This document shows positions 25,399 through 32,504 of a stretch of DNA of 32,504 bases, piece after piece; positions within the stretch are counted from its first letter, which is position 1, and every line of letters starts with the position of its first letter. The DNA comes from Acidobacteriota bacterium (GTDB lineage: Bacteria > Acidobacteriota > Terriglobia > Acidiferrales > UBA7541): contig JAMCWK010000144.1 of assembly GCA_023481105.1 (NCBI GenBank), positions 1 through 32,504 of the forward strand. Direction: 5' to 3'. A program made the translations under genes and the position numbers. The notes below the pieces were generated by a model. The model did not search any database and was not told the origin of the DNA. It saw nothing but the letters and a program-made list of their open reading frames with translations.

Positions 25399-25507
25399 CC
25401 CCGTAGGGCCTCCTTGAATTCCCAGCCTGAGCCAGTGCAATGGCGCCAGCGCACCAAAGCGGTCCGCATGAGATGGCCTTGCACCGACCCAGGATTCGGG
25501 TACTGCG

Positions 25508-25537
25508 ACTTTACGCGCCTAAGCTATTGCATGTCAA
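25508..25537 (-). promoter_or_regulatory. Candidate promoter of the HprK-PqqD-radical SAM-peptide unit
   Basis: On the minus strand a perfect TTGACA (25532-25537) is followed after 18 bases by TAAAGT (25508-25513). Transcription would start near 25501 and leave a leader of about 100 bases before the HPr-kinase-like gene. It lies in a gene-free stretch that appears less GC-rich than its neighbours. Confidence 0.4.
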
Positions 25538-25677
25538 TAAATGAGCGAGAGCCCGGTACCGAAACAACACCATGCAAAAAACACGACGTGGGGTTCAAAG
25601 TTGCACTTTTCCCAAAGAGGAAGGGTCAATTGACGAAATAAATGGTTAGGTTACTCGACGCGGCATTCAGGCGCCGG

Positions 25678-26820
25678 TCAGCGAGGAGCACGAATGGCGG
25701 CGGGGAGTTTTAGGCGCAAGCGGCGGAGATAGAGGGGAAGCGCGAAAGCCTCGGCAGGCGCGGAGAATTCCTGGCGCAGAAAGGCGGCGGGAGGAAAGAG
25801 CATTCGCCAGAGTTGCCGGACACGCGGAAGGCCCGGCTGCGTGCAAGCAAGAATGACTCGAGCACCGGCAGGGCCTTCGAGTGCAACACCACGGGCCAGG
25901 GTCGCGATGGGATCCGGGCCGAGGACACGCGCGAGGAGGTGAAGCACCGATGGACCGGGACGCAGCGCGGCCAGAACGGAAGCGGGCACGGGCGCTGTTG
26001 CGGCAGCATGCGCCGACTCCAAGCTCCAGTAGATGCCGGGAGAGAAATCGAGAAGCTGTGCGGCGGAGATGAAGTTCCTCCAATCAAAATCGGCGGGGAA
26101 CTGGCGAAGGCGGGCGGCGACGTCGAGGAGATATTTGAGACGGGCGAAGCGATGCGCGACTTGGTTGACGCACAGCAACAGAAGAAGATTTTCTGGCGTG
26201 AGGCCTTGCGCGCGAATGCGGTCCGCGAGCGGATCGCGGCGGCCGTAGGGCAGCACGCGCTGCTGAAGGTCCACGGCAAACGTGATGTGCGGATCCTGTC
26301 CGGCGACACTTCCGCGCTTCTGATTTTCCTCCGGCTTCAAGTAGAGCAACTCGCCGGCGTCGCCGAGGGCTGCGATATCGCCGCGAGCCTGGCGGACGTA
26401 GCCGAGGGATTGCAGGACGCCATCGCAGGCAGCGAGGTCGCCGGGACGAATAAGCAGGTCGAGGTCGGCGACCTGCCGAACGGCGGGGTCACTATAGAGT
26501 TTTTGCGAAAGCTGCGGGCCCTTGAGCGGCCAAGCGGCGAGGGACTTTGTGGAGAATGCGTCGAGAATGCGCTTCTGCTCGGTGAGAAGTTTTTCATTGC
26601 GGAGTGCGTTGGAAAGATAAACGAGCCGCAACTGATCGCGTGCGCGCACAGGTAGAACGCGCTCGCGCAGATTGGCAAAGAGCAGCGGGCCAACCCCATG
26701 GGCCAAGGCGAGTGGAAGAAGCGCGTTCCATTCGGCGTCGTCAGCGGGCAAAGGAGAATCGTGCGGGCGCACGCAGATCGCGATCAATCGCCGGAGTGTG
26801 CCTGCGTCATCCGCGCTCAT
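25678..26820 (-). CDS. Nucleotidyltransferase-fold family protein (NTP_transf_5-like)
   Basis: A 380-residue protein from ATG 26820. The diagnostic block LKGPQLSQKLYSDPAVRQVADLDLLIRPGDL lies at residues 99-129, with a DxD pair at Asp119 and Asp121 and the preceding KG typical of this nucleotidyltransferase-like family. The rest is mainly helical. Members are recurrent but poorly understood partners of PqqD, HprK-related and asparagine-synthetase-type proteins in lasso peptide and exopolysaccharide-linked loci. The start overlaps the methyltransferase 3' end by 14 bases, so the two are co-expressed. A 279-bp gap with its own promoter candidate separates it from the HPr-kinase-like gene, so it may be a separate unit. 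Confidence 0.82.
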   Translation of the reverse strand: MSADDAGTLRRLIAICVRPHDSPLPADDAEWNALLPLALAHGVGPLLFANLRERVLPVRARDQLRLVYLSNALRNEKLLTEQKRILDAFSTKSLAAWPLKGPQLSQKLYSDPAVRQVADLDLLIRPGDLAACDGVLQSLGYVRQARGDIAALGDAGELLYLKPEENQKRGSVAGQDPHITFAVDLQQRVLPYGRRDPLADRIRAQGLTPENLLLLLCVNQVAHRFARLKYLLDVAARLRQFPADFDWRNFISAAQLLDFSPGIYWSLESAHAAATAPVPASVLAALRPGPSVLHLLARVLGPDPIATLARGVALEGPAGARVILACTQPGLPRVRQLWRMLFPPAAFLRQEFSAPAEAFALPLYLRRLRLKLPAAIRAPR

Positions 26821-27610
26821 CGGATTTCTCGGCGACGGTGAGCATTTCGGCGGAATCGTTGGCCAGTGGTGCACGGTTAAAATCGCCATACACGGTAACG
26901 ACGCGAAAGCCCGCGCGAGCCAACAGGTGCTCAACTTCTTTGGGGAAAAAATAACGGAACGGAAAATTCTGCGTGTGGCGCTCGGTGCGGCCGTCCGGAA
27001 ACGTGAGGTACACAGCGAACTCCACGTCGTTGACCTGCTCTGCGCGATTGAAGGAAGTGATGCGCGCGGTGCGGCGGAAACTGCGGCCGTCAGGGAGTCT
27101 GGTTTCTGGGGTGTCTTCGCGCTCGCGCATCCACTGCGGATCGCCCAGCCCCGCAGGATTCACTTGAAACATGTCGAGGATGAGCCGGCCGCCGGGAGCG
27201 AGATGGCGATACACGCAAAGCAGACACGCGAGCTGATCGTCAATCGAGATGAGGTGCTGAAAGGCGCGGAACGGGGTGGTCACGAGCGCAAATTTATTCG
27301 GGAGATCGAAATTCGTCATGCTGCCGTGAACGAGACGCACGCGCGCGCGCACGTCGGGGGGCTGAGCAGCGAGTTTCTCGCGGCAGCGCGCGAGCATGGA
27401 TTCCGAGAGGTCCAGTCCGGTGATGGGCACGCCGGCCGCGGCGGTGGGAATCAGAATGCGCCCGCTGCCGCAGCCGAGCTCGAGCACCGAACCGGCGGCG
27501 CGTGCTTCCTCCACGTAGAAAGGGATGTCCGCACGCGTGCGGTAGAGCGGCGTGTGGTCGTAAAACTCCACGAAGACATCGGAGTATTCGTGCTGGGCGT
27601 TGGAAGACAT
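26807..27610 (-). CDS. Class I SAM-dependent methyltransferase
   Basis: A 267-residue protein. Motif I is LELGCGSGR (43-51), followed by ITGLDLSESML (motif II) and then HLAPGGRLILDMFQVNP, the usual order for small-molecule or protein methyltransferases with a Rossmann-like fold. The C-terminal part (FRYFFPKEVEHLLARAGFRVVTVYGDF) is the common end of this family. The substrate is unknown. It overlaps the nucleotidyltransferase-fold gene and is the first gene of the peptide-associated run, so methylation of a peptide or glycan is possible but unproven. A CCACAGAT-type repeat lies in its leader. Confidence 0.9.
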   Translation of the reverse strand: MSSNAQHEYSDVFVEFYDHTPLYRTRADIPFYVEEARAAGSVLELGCGSGRILIPTAAAGVPITGLDLSESMLARCREKLAAQPPDVRARVRLVHGSMTNFDLPNKFALVTTPFRAFQHLISIDDQLACLLCVYRHLAPGGRLILDMFQVNPAGLGDPQWMREREDTPETRLPDGRSFRRTARITSFNRAEQVNDVEFAVYLTFPDGRTERHTQNFPFRYFFPKEVEHLLARAGFRVVTVYGDFNRAPLANDSAEMLTVAEKSDERG

Positions 27611-27623
27611 CCGAGAAAGTGTA

Positions 27624-27652
27624 TCCGCAGATTACGCAGATTACATAGATTT
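27624..27652. repeat. Intergenic CCACAGAT-type repeat, copy 5, in the methyltransferase leader
   Basis: Two CGCAGATTA units and a third divergent unit, CATAGATTT, each 9 bases, lie 14 bp upstream of the methyltransferase start. They match the CACAGATTA unit found after asnB. Confidence 0.65.
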
Positions 27653-27689
27653 ATTGGAATGCAAAAGGGACAGGCAAAAAGGTCCGCCG

Positions 27690-28697
27690 TTAGGAGCGGG
27701 CGACCGTTAGGAAGTCAGCGAGGAGGCCGTAAGCGGTGGTGTCGGGGCCCTGACGGCCGGAGGCGATGATGAGGTCGTGCAGCGTGTCCAGCAGCTCGAA
27801 ATGAATGATACTGCTGGAGGGGCTGCCCGTGGCGAGAGGATCGCCGGGAGAAATTTCCTCGGGGCCGACACTGGCGACGACGCGCGCATCGCGGCGTTCG
27901 GCGTGGGCGACGAGGCGAATGCGTTTGCCGGCGGCAGCGGCGGCGCGGACGCGCTCTCCGCTAATTCCGCGGATGCCTTCGCGGGCGATGTCGTTGATGG
28001 AAATTTGCGCGTCCATGAGCACAGTGGCTAGCGCGTGAACCTTGATGGCAGCATCCCAGCCGTCAATGTCGGCGCTGGGATCGCTCTCGGCGATGCCGGC
28101 GTCCTGCGCGATTTTCAGCGCGGCGTCGAACGTCGCGCCGGACTCCATCTCCGCGAGAATGCGGCTGGTCGTGGAGTTCAAGATGCCGCGGAGCCGAAGA
28201 AGCTGCGAAGCGGGAAGTGTTTCTCGAAACAGAGAAAACACCGGCGTGCCGCCCATGACGCAGGCCTCGAAGAGAAAGCGCTTTCCTTTGGCGGCAGCCA
28301 GGTCGCGCAGCGCGGAATAGCCATGGACGACGGCGCCCTTGTTGGCGGTGATCGCATGCACGCCCTGTTCCAGCGCGGCACGAAGATGGTTGATGGCCGG
28401 TTGGCCGGTGAGTGCGTCAACGGAAGAGAGTTCAAACATGGCATCGGGACGGCTGCGGGTCAACCATTCGCGGATGAAGCCGCAGCGCGTGCCGGCGGAA
28501 AAATTGCCGGCGAGAAGTTTTTCCACGTCGAAACCGTCCGCGTCGGCAAGCCAGCCCAGGCGGCGCGAGGCCACGCCGGTGATTTTTGTTTCGATGGCGT
28601 AGCGCTCGCGGAGTTCGGCGGATTTGTCGAGCAGCAGGCGAGCGAAAGCACGGCCGACGTTGCCGAAACCAAGAAGGCTGAGACTCAGGGTGCGCAC
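27690..28697 (-). CDS. hom: Homoserine dehydrogenase
   Basis: A 335-residue enzyme that reduces aspartate semialdehyde to homoserine with NAD(P)H in the threonine/methionine pathway. Start is GTG 28697, giving MRTLSLSLLGFGNVG with the dinucleotide motif GFGNVG. Further signatures are ITANKGAV, FEACVMGGTPVFS, GILNSTTSRIL and DPSADIDGWDAAIKV, the last carrying the catalytic aspartates. The length shows that the C-terminal ACT domain, which mediates threonine feedback in many homologues, is absent. The leader carries a CCACAGAT-type repeat. The gene is 80 bp upstream of the methyltransferase on the same strand, but a functional link is not evident. Confidence 0.95.
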   Translation of the reverse strand: MRTLSLSLLGFGNVGRAFARLLLDKSAELRERYAIETKITGVASRRLGWLADADGFDVEKLLAGNFSAGTRCGFIREWLTRSRPDAMFELSSVDALTGQPAINHLRAALEQGVHAITANKGAVVHGYSALRDLAAAKGKRFLFEACVMGGTPVFSLFRETLPASQLLRLRGILNSTTSRILAEMESGATFDAALKIAQDAGIAESDPSADIDGWDAAIKVHALATVLMDAQISINDIAREGIRGISGERVRAAAAAGKRIRLVAHAERRDARVVASVGPEEISPGDPLATGSPSSSIIHFELLDTLHDLIIASGRQGPDTTAYGLLADFLTVARS

Positions 28698-28703
28698 GGA
28701 GAA

Positions 28704-28752
28704 TATGAAACCACAGTTAGAAGGAAAAAGAACGGAATTCGAAAATCAAAAA
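28704..28752. repeat. Intergenic CCACAGAT-type repeat, copy 6, in the homoserine dehydrogenase leader
   Basis: It begins six bases upstream of the GTG start with TATGAAACCACAG and contains CGAAAATCAAAAA; both 13-mers also occur in copy 3 near 11813-11864. Confidence 0.6.
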
Positions 28753-28788
28753 GCACCAATTCCAATGACACTCCGCAAGTCGCCAGAG

Positions 28789-29181
28789 CTACGATTCGGC
28801 AATGTAGGCGTCGGCTTCGATCTCGACGAGCATCTCCGGAGAAATCAGGCCGCGGACTTCGACCATGGATGTAGCTGGGCGAATAGAAGAAAAATATCTT
28901 CCGTGAGCGCGGGCCACGGACTCCCAGTCGGCGATGTTGGTGACATAGATGCGCGTGCGCACGACGTCGGCGAGATTGGCTCCGGCTCGGTTCAGTGCGG
29001 TTTCGATGTTGGCGAGAGTCTGCATGGCCTGGGCGTAGGCGTCGCCCACACCGACCAAGGTGCCGCTCGCGTCCGTGGCGGTGGTGCCGGAAACGTGCAC
29101 GTGCGGGCCAATTCGCACCGCGCGCGAATAGCCAACTATCGGTTCCCACGGTGTGCCGCTGGAAAAATTTTGGCGTGACAT
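28789..29181 (-). CDS. RidA-family (YjgF/YER057c/UK114) protein
   Basis: A 130-residue protein starting at ATG 29181, with TGGAGG nine bases upstream. The sequence follows the RidA fold: [30 protein letters not shown], then [28 protein letters not shown] and a C-terminal [10 protein letters not shown]. The Arg in RTRIYVTN and the C-terminal Glu match the positions used by RidA enzymes to hydrolyse reactive enamine/imine intermediates of amino-acid metabolism. Such activity would fit beside homoserine dehydrogenase, but the subfamily, and thus true deaminase activity, cannot be fixed by eye. The longer open frame upstream is translated intergenic repeat. Confidence 0.92.
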   Translation of the reverse strand: MSRQNFSSGTPWEPIVGYSRAVRIGPHVHVSGTTATDASGTLVGVGDAYAQAMQTLANIETALNRAGANLADVVRTRIYVTNIADWESVARAHGRYFSSIRPATSMVEVRGLISPEMLVEIEADAYIAES

Positions 29182-29208
29182 GGCTGGCAACCTCCACAAA
29201 GAACTTTG

Positions 29209-29240
29209 GAACCACACATAAACACAGATAAAGGAAAAAC
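29209..29240. repeat. Intergenic CCACAGAT-type repeat, copy 7, in the RidA leader
   Basis: accacacataaacacagat followed by aaaggaaaaacg lies 28 bp upstream of the RidA start, in the same absolute orientation as the other copies. Confidence 0.6.
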
Positions 29241-29339
29241 GAAAACAGAAAAGTGAAAACAGTGGTGGTGGGGAATGGTGAAAAGGCCTCGTGCATACGA
29301 TTGTGCTAGAGTGTGCGGACACCATCAGGAGGCGAAGCG

Positions 29340-30338
29340 ATGCGAGCATTTAAGATGATTGCGGCGCTGGTGGCAGCGGGCATGGCGCTGGCGGGATGCG
29401 CGAGCGCGCAGACGCTGATTGTGCTGAACAAGTCGGACCACGAGGCGGCGCTGGTGAATCCGGCGACGCTCGAGGTGATGGCGCGACTGGCAACGGGCAA
29501 GGGACCGCACGAAGTGGCGGTGTCGAGCGACGGGCGGATGGCCTACGTCTCGAACTACGGTTCCTACGGCGTGTTTCGCCCGGGCGAACAGCGGCAGGAG
29601 CCCGGAGAGTCCATCACCGTGCTGGATTTGAAGGCGCGCACGGTGGCGGCGACGTGGACGCTGGGCGAGTTCAAGCGGCCACACGGCATCGTGGTGAGCC
29701 GCGATGGAAAAAGGCTGTGGGTGACGGTGGAAGCAAATCAAACGGTGCTGGAAATTGATACGGCGAGCGGGAAAATTGTGAAGTCGTGGAAGACAGAGCA
29801 GCAAACGAGCCACATGGTCGTGCCCTCGCTGGACGAAGAGAAATTGTACGTCGCGAACATCGGCTCAGGCAGCGTGAACGTGATTACGCGCGCGACAAAT
29901 GAAGTGAAGACCATCGTCACCGCAGCAGGGACGGAAGGACTCGCCGTGTCGCCGGACGGCAAGGAAGTGTGGGCCACCAACCGCGGGGCGAATACGATTT
30001 CCGTGATCGACGTAGCCACGGACAAGGTGAAGGAAACCTTTGAAAGCGGCGGGAAAATGCCCATCCGCGTGAAGTTCACGCCGGACGGAAAGGAAGCACT
30101 GGTGTCCAACGCGCAATCGAATATGGTGAGCGTGTTCAACGCGAAGACGCGGGAGCTTGTCGCCAAGATCGAAGTTGGCGTGGTGCCGGTGGGAATTCAA
30201 ATGACGCCGGACGGAAAGCGCGCATTCGTCGCCAACACGAATGCCAACAAGGTCAGCGTGATTGACATTGGCGCGCGGAAGGTGACGCAGACGTTTGAGA
30301 CCGGCCAGGAGCCGGACGGAATGGCGTGGGCAAAGTAG
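29340..30338 (+). CDS. YVTN-type beta-propeller lipoprotein (YncE-like)
   Basis: A 332-residue protein starting at ATG 29340 with AGGAGG seven bases upstream. The N-terminus [20 protein letters not shown] is a lipoprotein signal with lipobox LAGC, so it should be anchored to a membrane facing the periplasm. The mature part has repeated blades of about 42 residues with PDGK, (A/V)(Y/F)V(S/A)N and VSVID-like strands ([65 protein letters not shown]), typical of YncE/YVTN seven-bladed propellers. The function of this family is generally binding or scaffolding and is unassigned here. It is divergent from RidA across 158 bp. The lipobox cysteine is followed by ASAQT. Confidence 0.93.
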   Translation: MRAFKMIAALVAAGMALAGCASAQTLIVLNKSDHEAALVNPATLEVMARLATGKGPHEVAVSSDGRMAYVSNYGSYGVFRPGEQRQEPGESITVLDLKARTVAATWTLGEFKRPHGIVVSRDGKRLWVTVEANQTVLEIDTASGKIVKSWKTEQQTSHMVVPSLDEEKLYVANIGSGSVNVITRATNEVKTIVTAAGTEGLAVSPDGKEVWATNRGANTISVIDVATDKVKETFESGGKMPIRVKFTPDGKEALVSNAQSNMVSVFNAKTRELVAKIEVGVVPVGIQMTPDGKRAFVANTNANKVSVIDIGARKVTQTFETGQEPDGMAWAK

Positions 30339-30346
30339 CACATGTG

Positions 30347-30367
30347 TCAGGTTTCAGGTTTCAGGTG
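30347..30367. repeat. Tandem TCAGGTT heptamer (three copies)
   Basis: TCAGGTT, TCAGGTT and TCAGGTG follow one another directly after the propeller lipoprotein stop codon. Confidence 0.75.
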
Positions 30368-30386
30368 ACAGGAAACCAACCGGAGT

Positions 30387-30966
30387 TCACAGCACGCGGC
30401 GAAGGATGGGGCGTGTAGGCGAGCGGCGGGCGGCTTCGGAGAAGCCGGCTTTGACAAAAGTGCCGGGCAGGCCCGTCCAGACAAAGACATCGGGCATTTT
30501 TCCGGCGCGGTAATCGTAGGGATAGCCCTCCACAATTCTTGCGCCGCGCTGTTTGGCGAAAGTCACAGCGGCTTTGAGCAGCGCGACTGAAACGCCTCGC
30601 TTGCGAAACGATCTCTCCACAAAAAAACAGGAGACGGACCACACAGGCTTCGCGTCGAGCGGCGCCAGCACGCGCGACCTTTCTAACGCGACGTACTGCT
30701 CGCGCGGGGCCAACGCACACCAGCCGATGGGCTGCTTTCCGGCGTAAGCCAGCACGCCCGGCGGCGGGCCGGCCTTGACGATTTTGCGCAGAGCGTTGCG
30801 GTTGCGAGTTCCCTTCTGCACAGCCCACTTGGAATGCGGCAGACGCCAAGCCATGCACCAGCATCCTCCGCAGGCGCCGCGCGCCGAACAGAGTCACCAA
30901 GTCGGGCCATCGCGCGGGCGTAAGCGGATGAAAATTAAGCGCAACATTTTCCGTTTCGCTTTTCAT
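30387..30966 (-). pseudogene. Frameshifted GNAT family N-acetyltransferase
   Basis: The C-terminal 155 residues (from ATG 30854) form most of a GNAT-fold protein: PPGVLAYAGKQPIGWCALAPREQY, VWSVSCFFVERSFRKRGVSVALLKAAV, then GARIVEGYPYDY. The missing N-terminus lies in another frame, starting at ATG 30966 (MKSETENVALNFHPLTPARW and then LVTLFGA). The two parts join near 30879, where the family pattern LFG-x-R-GACGGCWCMAWRLP requires a two-base gain or one-base loss. The first frame runs on as ARRLRRMLVHGL and the second has a TGA just upstream. The start overlaps the stop of the upstream membrane protein as ATGA, so the gene was once coupled to it. It is either a recent pseudogene or a sequencing/assembly error. 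Confidence 0.75.
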
Positions 30967-31466
30967 GGAAGCGAAATTATCTCACAAGTAGGAATGCTGT
31001 GACCGCCGTCAAGATGCCGCGCGGGCGGGGACAGGAGAGTGTTGGAGCACCTCGGGCCAAGAATGACCGGCGACGGAGGAAAGTTTTCGGCGAGGCGAGA
31101 GCTGATGAGGACATGGATGTCCGGCGCGCGACGGAAGCGGAATTCGGCGCATGGAATGAACCACACTTTCTTTGAAGTGACGGAAATGTCCGACCAGGGA
31201 ATGAGCAGGCGCGGATGGCCGAACAGCGGTCCGAAGGAAGTGATATGCAGGCCGCGCTGGTCCACGCCAAACGTGACGCAGTTGCCGTAGTGGGCCCAGC
31301 GCAGCATCGCGGAGCGCATGCGCAAGCGCGTGGCGGGCATATCGGCATCGGAGCGGTAGTCTTCGGCGAGGCAGCTCCAGCCGCCCAAGCGGCTCATGAG
31401 GTGCAAGATCAGTCCCCAGAACAAGGGGACAAACAGAATGATTCCCGCCAAAAGGAACGGAGGCAT
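30963..31466 (-). CDS. Small single-span membrane protein of unknown function
   Basis: A 167-residue protein with one N-terminal hydrophobic segment (FLLAGIILFVPLFWGLILHLM). A soluble part follows with GVDQRGLHITSFGPLFGHPRLLIPWSDISV, a pattern like that of small membrane-associated beta (PH-like) domains. No named family is recognised. Its last four codons overlap the GNAT start as ATGA, so the two were translated together. The final 14 residues, GGHSIPTCEIISLP, lie inside a 44-bp sequence that reappears inverted at the right end of the window. The GNAT gene beginning in this copy suggests that this is its native location. The ATG has only a weak ribosome binding site. Confidence 0.7.
   Translation of the reverse strand: MPPFLLAGIILFVPLFWGLILHLMSRLGGWSCLAEDYRSDADMPATRLRMRSAMLRWAHYGNCVTFGVDQRGLHITSFGPLFGHPRLLIPWSDISVTSKKVWFIPCAEFRFRRAPDIHVLISSRLAENFPPSPVILGPRCSNTLLSPPARHLDGGHSIPTCEIISLP
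30964..31007 (+). repeat. 44-bp inverted repeat, internal copy
   Basis: Exact reverse complement of the last 44 bases of the window (32461-32504). This copy spans the 3' end of the small membrane protein gene and the GNAT start codon. Confidence 0.97.
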
Positions 31467-31647
31467 TTCAGACTCTGCAGCAGCTAGCAGGAAAGCGCCT
31501 CCCTTCGATCATTCTACGCTCGAAGCATTGGAGAAGTAACGCGGTGGCAGGCGAATTGCTGGCGTGCGATACTAGGCTTTCACTGCGGAATCAGGCTTCG
31601 GGATTTCGGATTCAGGGAACGAACTGGGAGCGAGGAGAGGCGCGCAA

Positions 31648-32504
31648 ATGAAGTGCAACAACATACTCGATGCGGTGGGCAAGACGCCGCTCATCAAACT
31701 GAACCGCATTGCGGAGGGAATCGCCTGCGAAGTGTACGTAAAGGCGGATTACCTGAACCCGGGCGGAAGCGTAAAGGACCGTATCGGGATCACCATGATT
31801 GACGCGGCGGAGAAGAAAGGCCTGCTCAAGCCGGGTGGCACAATCATCGAAGCGACCAGCGGAAACACTGGTATGGGCCTGGCGCTGGTGGCGGCGGTGC
31901 GCGGGTACAAAGTGGTATTCACCATCAACGACAAGCAGTCTAAAGAGAAGATTGATTTGTTGAAGGCGGTGGGCGCGGAAGTGATTGTGTGTCCTACGGC
32001 AGTGGAGCCCACCGACCCGCGTCACTACCACCAGGTGGCGCAGAAGCTGGCCAAGGAAATTCCCAATTCGTATTACCCGGACCAGTATTCCAACCCGGAC
32101 AATCCGCGCGCGCACTATGAAACGACGGGCCCGGAAATCTGGGAAGACACGGGCGGAAAAATCACGCACTTCGTCTGCGGGCTGGGCACTGGGGGCACCA
32201 CCACGGGCATCGCACAATTTTTGAAGGAAAAAAATCCGAAGATTCAAATTATCGGCGTGGACCCGATCGGCTCGATTTACTACGACTACTTCAAAAGCAA
32301 AAAGATGACCAAAGGCACGACGTACGTGGTGCAAGGCATCGGCGGCGACAGCCTGCACGAGACGCTGGATTTTTCGCTGCTGGACGACGTGGTGCAGGTG
32401 AGCGACGAGGAATGCTTCGTGTTCACGCGGCGACTGGCGAAGATGGAAGGCATCTTCACCGGCGGTCACAGCATTCCTACTTGTGAGATAATTTCGCTTC
32501 CATG
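31648..32504 (+). CDS. Cystathionine beta-synthase/cysteine synthase family protein (3' partial, tail suspect)
   Basis: The frame starts at ATG 31648 with GGAGAGG seven bases upstream and is still open at the window end (285 codons visible). It is a PLP-dependent fold type II enzyme: VGKTPLIKLNRI, the PLP-lysine motif NPGGSVKDRIG, EATSGNTGMGLA, DQYSNPDNPRAHYETTGPEIW and GLGTGGTTTGIA. The DQYSNPDNP block favours the cystathionine beta-synthase side of the family. The conserved EGIFxGGSSG region is reached as EGIFTGG and then departs abruptly to HSIPTCEIISLP, which is encoded by the inverted copy of another locus. The real C-terminus and any CBS domains are therefore not represented here. The enzyme would act in sulfur amino-acid metabolism. 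Confidence 0.9.
   Translation, partial: MKCNNILDAVGKTPLIKLNRIAEGIACEVYVKADYLNPGGSVKDRIGITMIDAAEKKGLLKPGGTIIEATSGNTGMGLALVAAVRGYKVVFTINDKQSKEKIDLLKAVGAEVIVCPTAVEPTDPRHYHQVAQKLAKEIPNSYYPDQYSNPDNPRAHYETTGPEIWEDTGGKITHFVCGLGTGGTTTGIAQFLKEKNPKIQIIGVDPIGSIYYDYFKSKKMTKGTTYVVQGIGGDSLHETLDFSLLDDVVQVSDEECFVFTRRLAKMEGIFTGGHSIPTCEIISLP
32461..32504 (-). repeat. 44-bp inverted repeat, terminal copy
   Basis: Exact reverse complement of 30964-31007, ending with the last base of the window. It replaces the expected conserved sequence of the cystathionine beta-synthase gene. Confidence 0.97.

Noticed and set aside
25441-25677. A tRNA or other small RNA in the AT-richer spacer
   Set aside because: No cloverleaf pairing or T-loop-like sequence is visible, and no stable GC stem spans it. 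Only the promoter-like hexamers stand out.
26672-28874. Plus-strand frames across the methyltransferase and homoserine dehydrogenase genes
   Set aside because: They are composition-driven shadows; the opposite strand encodes well-recognised enzymes over the same bases.
31467-31647. A promoter for the cystathionine beta-synthase gene around GATACT near 31568
   Set aside because: No matching -35 at suitable spacing, so support is too weak.

Overview
The window is about 32.5 kb of GC-rich bacterial DNA. Its gene families, Shine-Dalgarno sites, frequent GTG/TTG starts and A/G-rich degenerate repeats between genes look most like an Acidobacteriota genome or metagenome bin. That placement is an inference from style and content; no rRNA or marker gene is present. 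Both ends cut through genes, and the right end carries an exact inverted copy of sequence 1.45 kb inside, so it may be a chimeric contig end.

Positions 1-11,800 hold a surface or exopolysaccharide locus. It contains a glutamine-dependent asparagine synthetase-type amidotransferase (5' truncated), a GT4 glycosyltransferase, a WecA/MraY-like lipid-carrier sugar-phosphate transferase with an extra cytosolic domain, a heparinase II/III-type lyase, a fused dehydrogenase/Gfo-Idh-MocA oxidoreductase, UDP-glucose dehydrogenase and, convergent to it, UDP-glucuronate decarboxylase. The last two would make UDP-glucuronate and then UDP-xylose. A small zinc-ribbon membrane protein lies antisense inside the locus.

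Positions 11,800-15,000 (minus strand) hold an S26B-type peptidase-like protein, a DUF983 membrane protein, a secreted cyclophilin and a membrane-anchored Ser/Thr kinase. They could be transcribed as one unit running into the UDP-glucuronate decarboxylase gene.

Positions 15,150-27,610 (minus strand) are the most unusual part. A methyltransferase, a nucleotidyltransferase-fold protein, an HPr-kinase-like protein, a PqqD-like peptide carrier and a radical SAM/SPASM enzyme are followed by a 55-codon peptide gene that overlaps the radical SAM stop codon. This is the layout of a ribosomally made, modified peptide (RiPP) pathway. Immediately downstream come a secreted 197-residue protein of unknown family and two tandem paralogues of about 1,125 residues, each with a signal peptide, a DNRLRE-type module, internal beta repeats and a C-terminal PQQ-type beta-propeller.

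Positions 27,690-32,504 hold homoserine dehydrogenase, a RidA-like protein, a YVTN beta-propeller lipoprotein, a frameshifted GNAT acetyltransferase, a small membrane protein and a 3'-truncated cystathionine beta-synthase/cysteine synthase. Intergenic DNA carries a recurrent CCACAGAT-type element, which lies in the same absolute orientation at all seven sites found.
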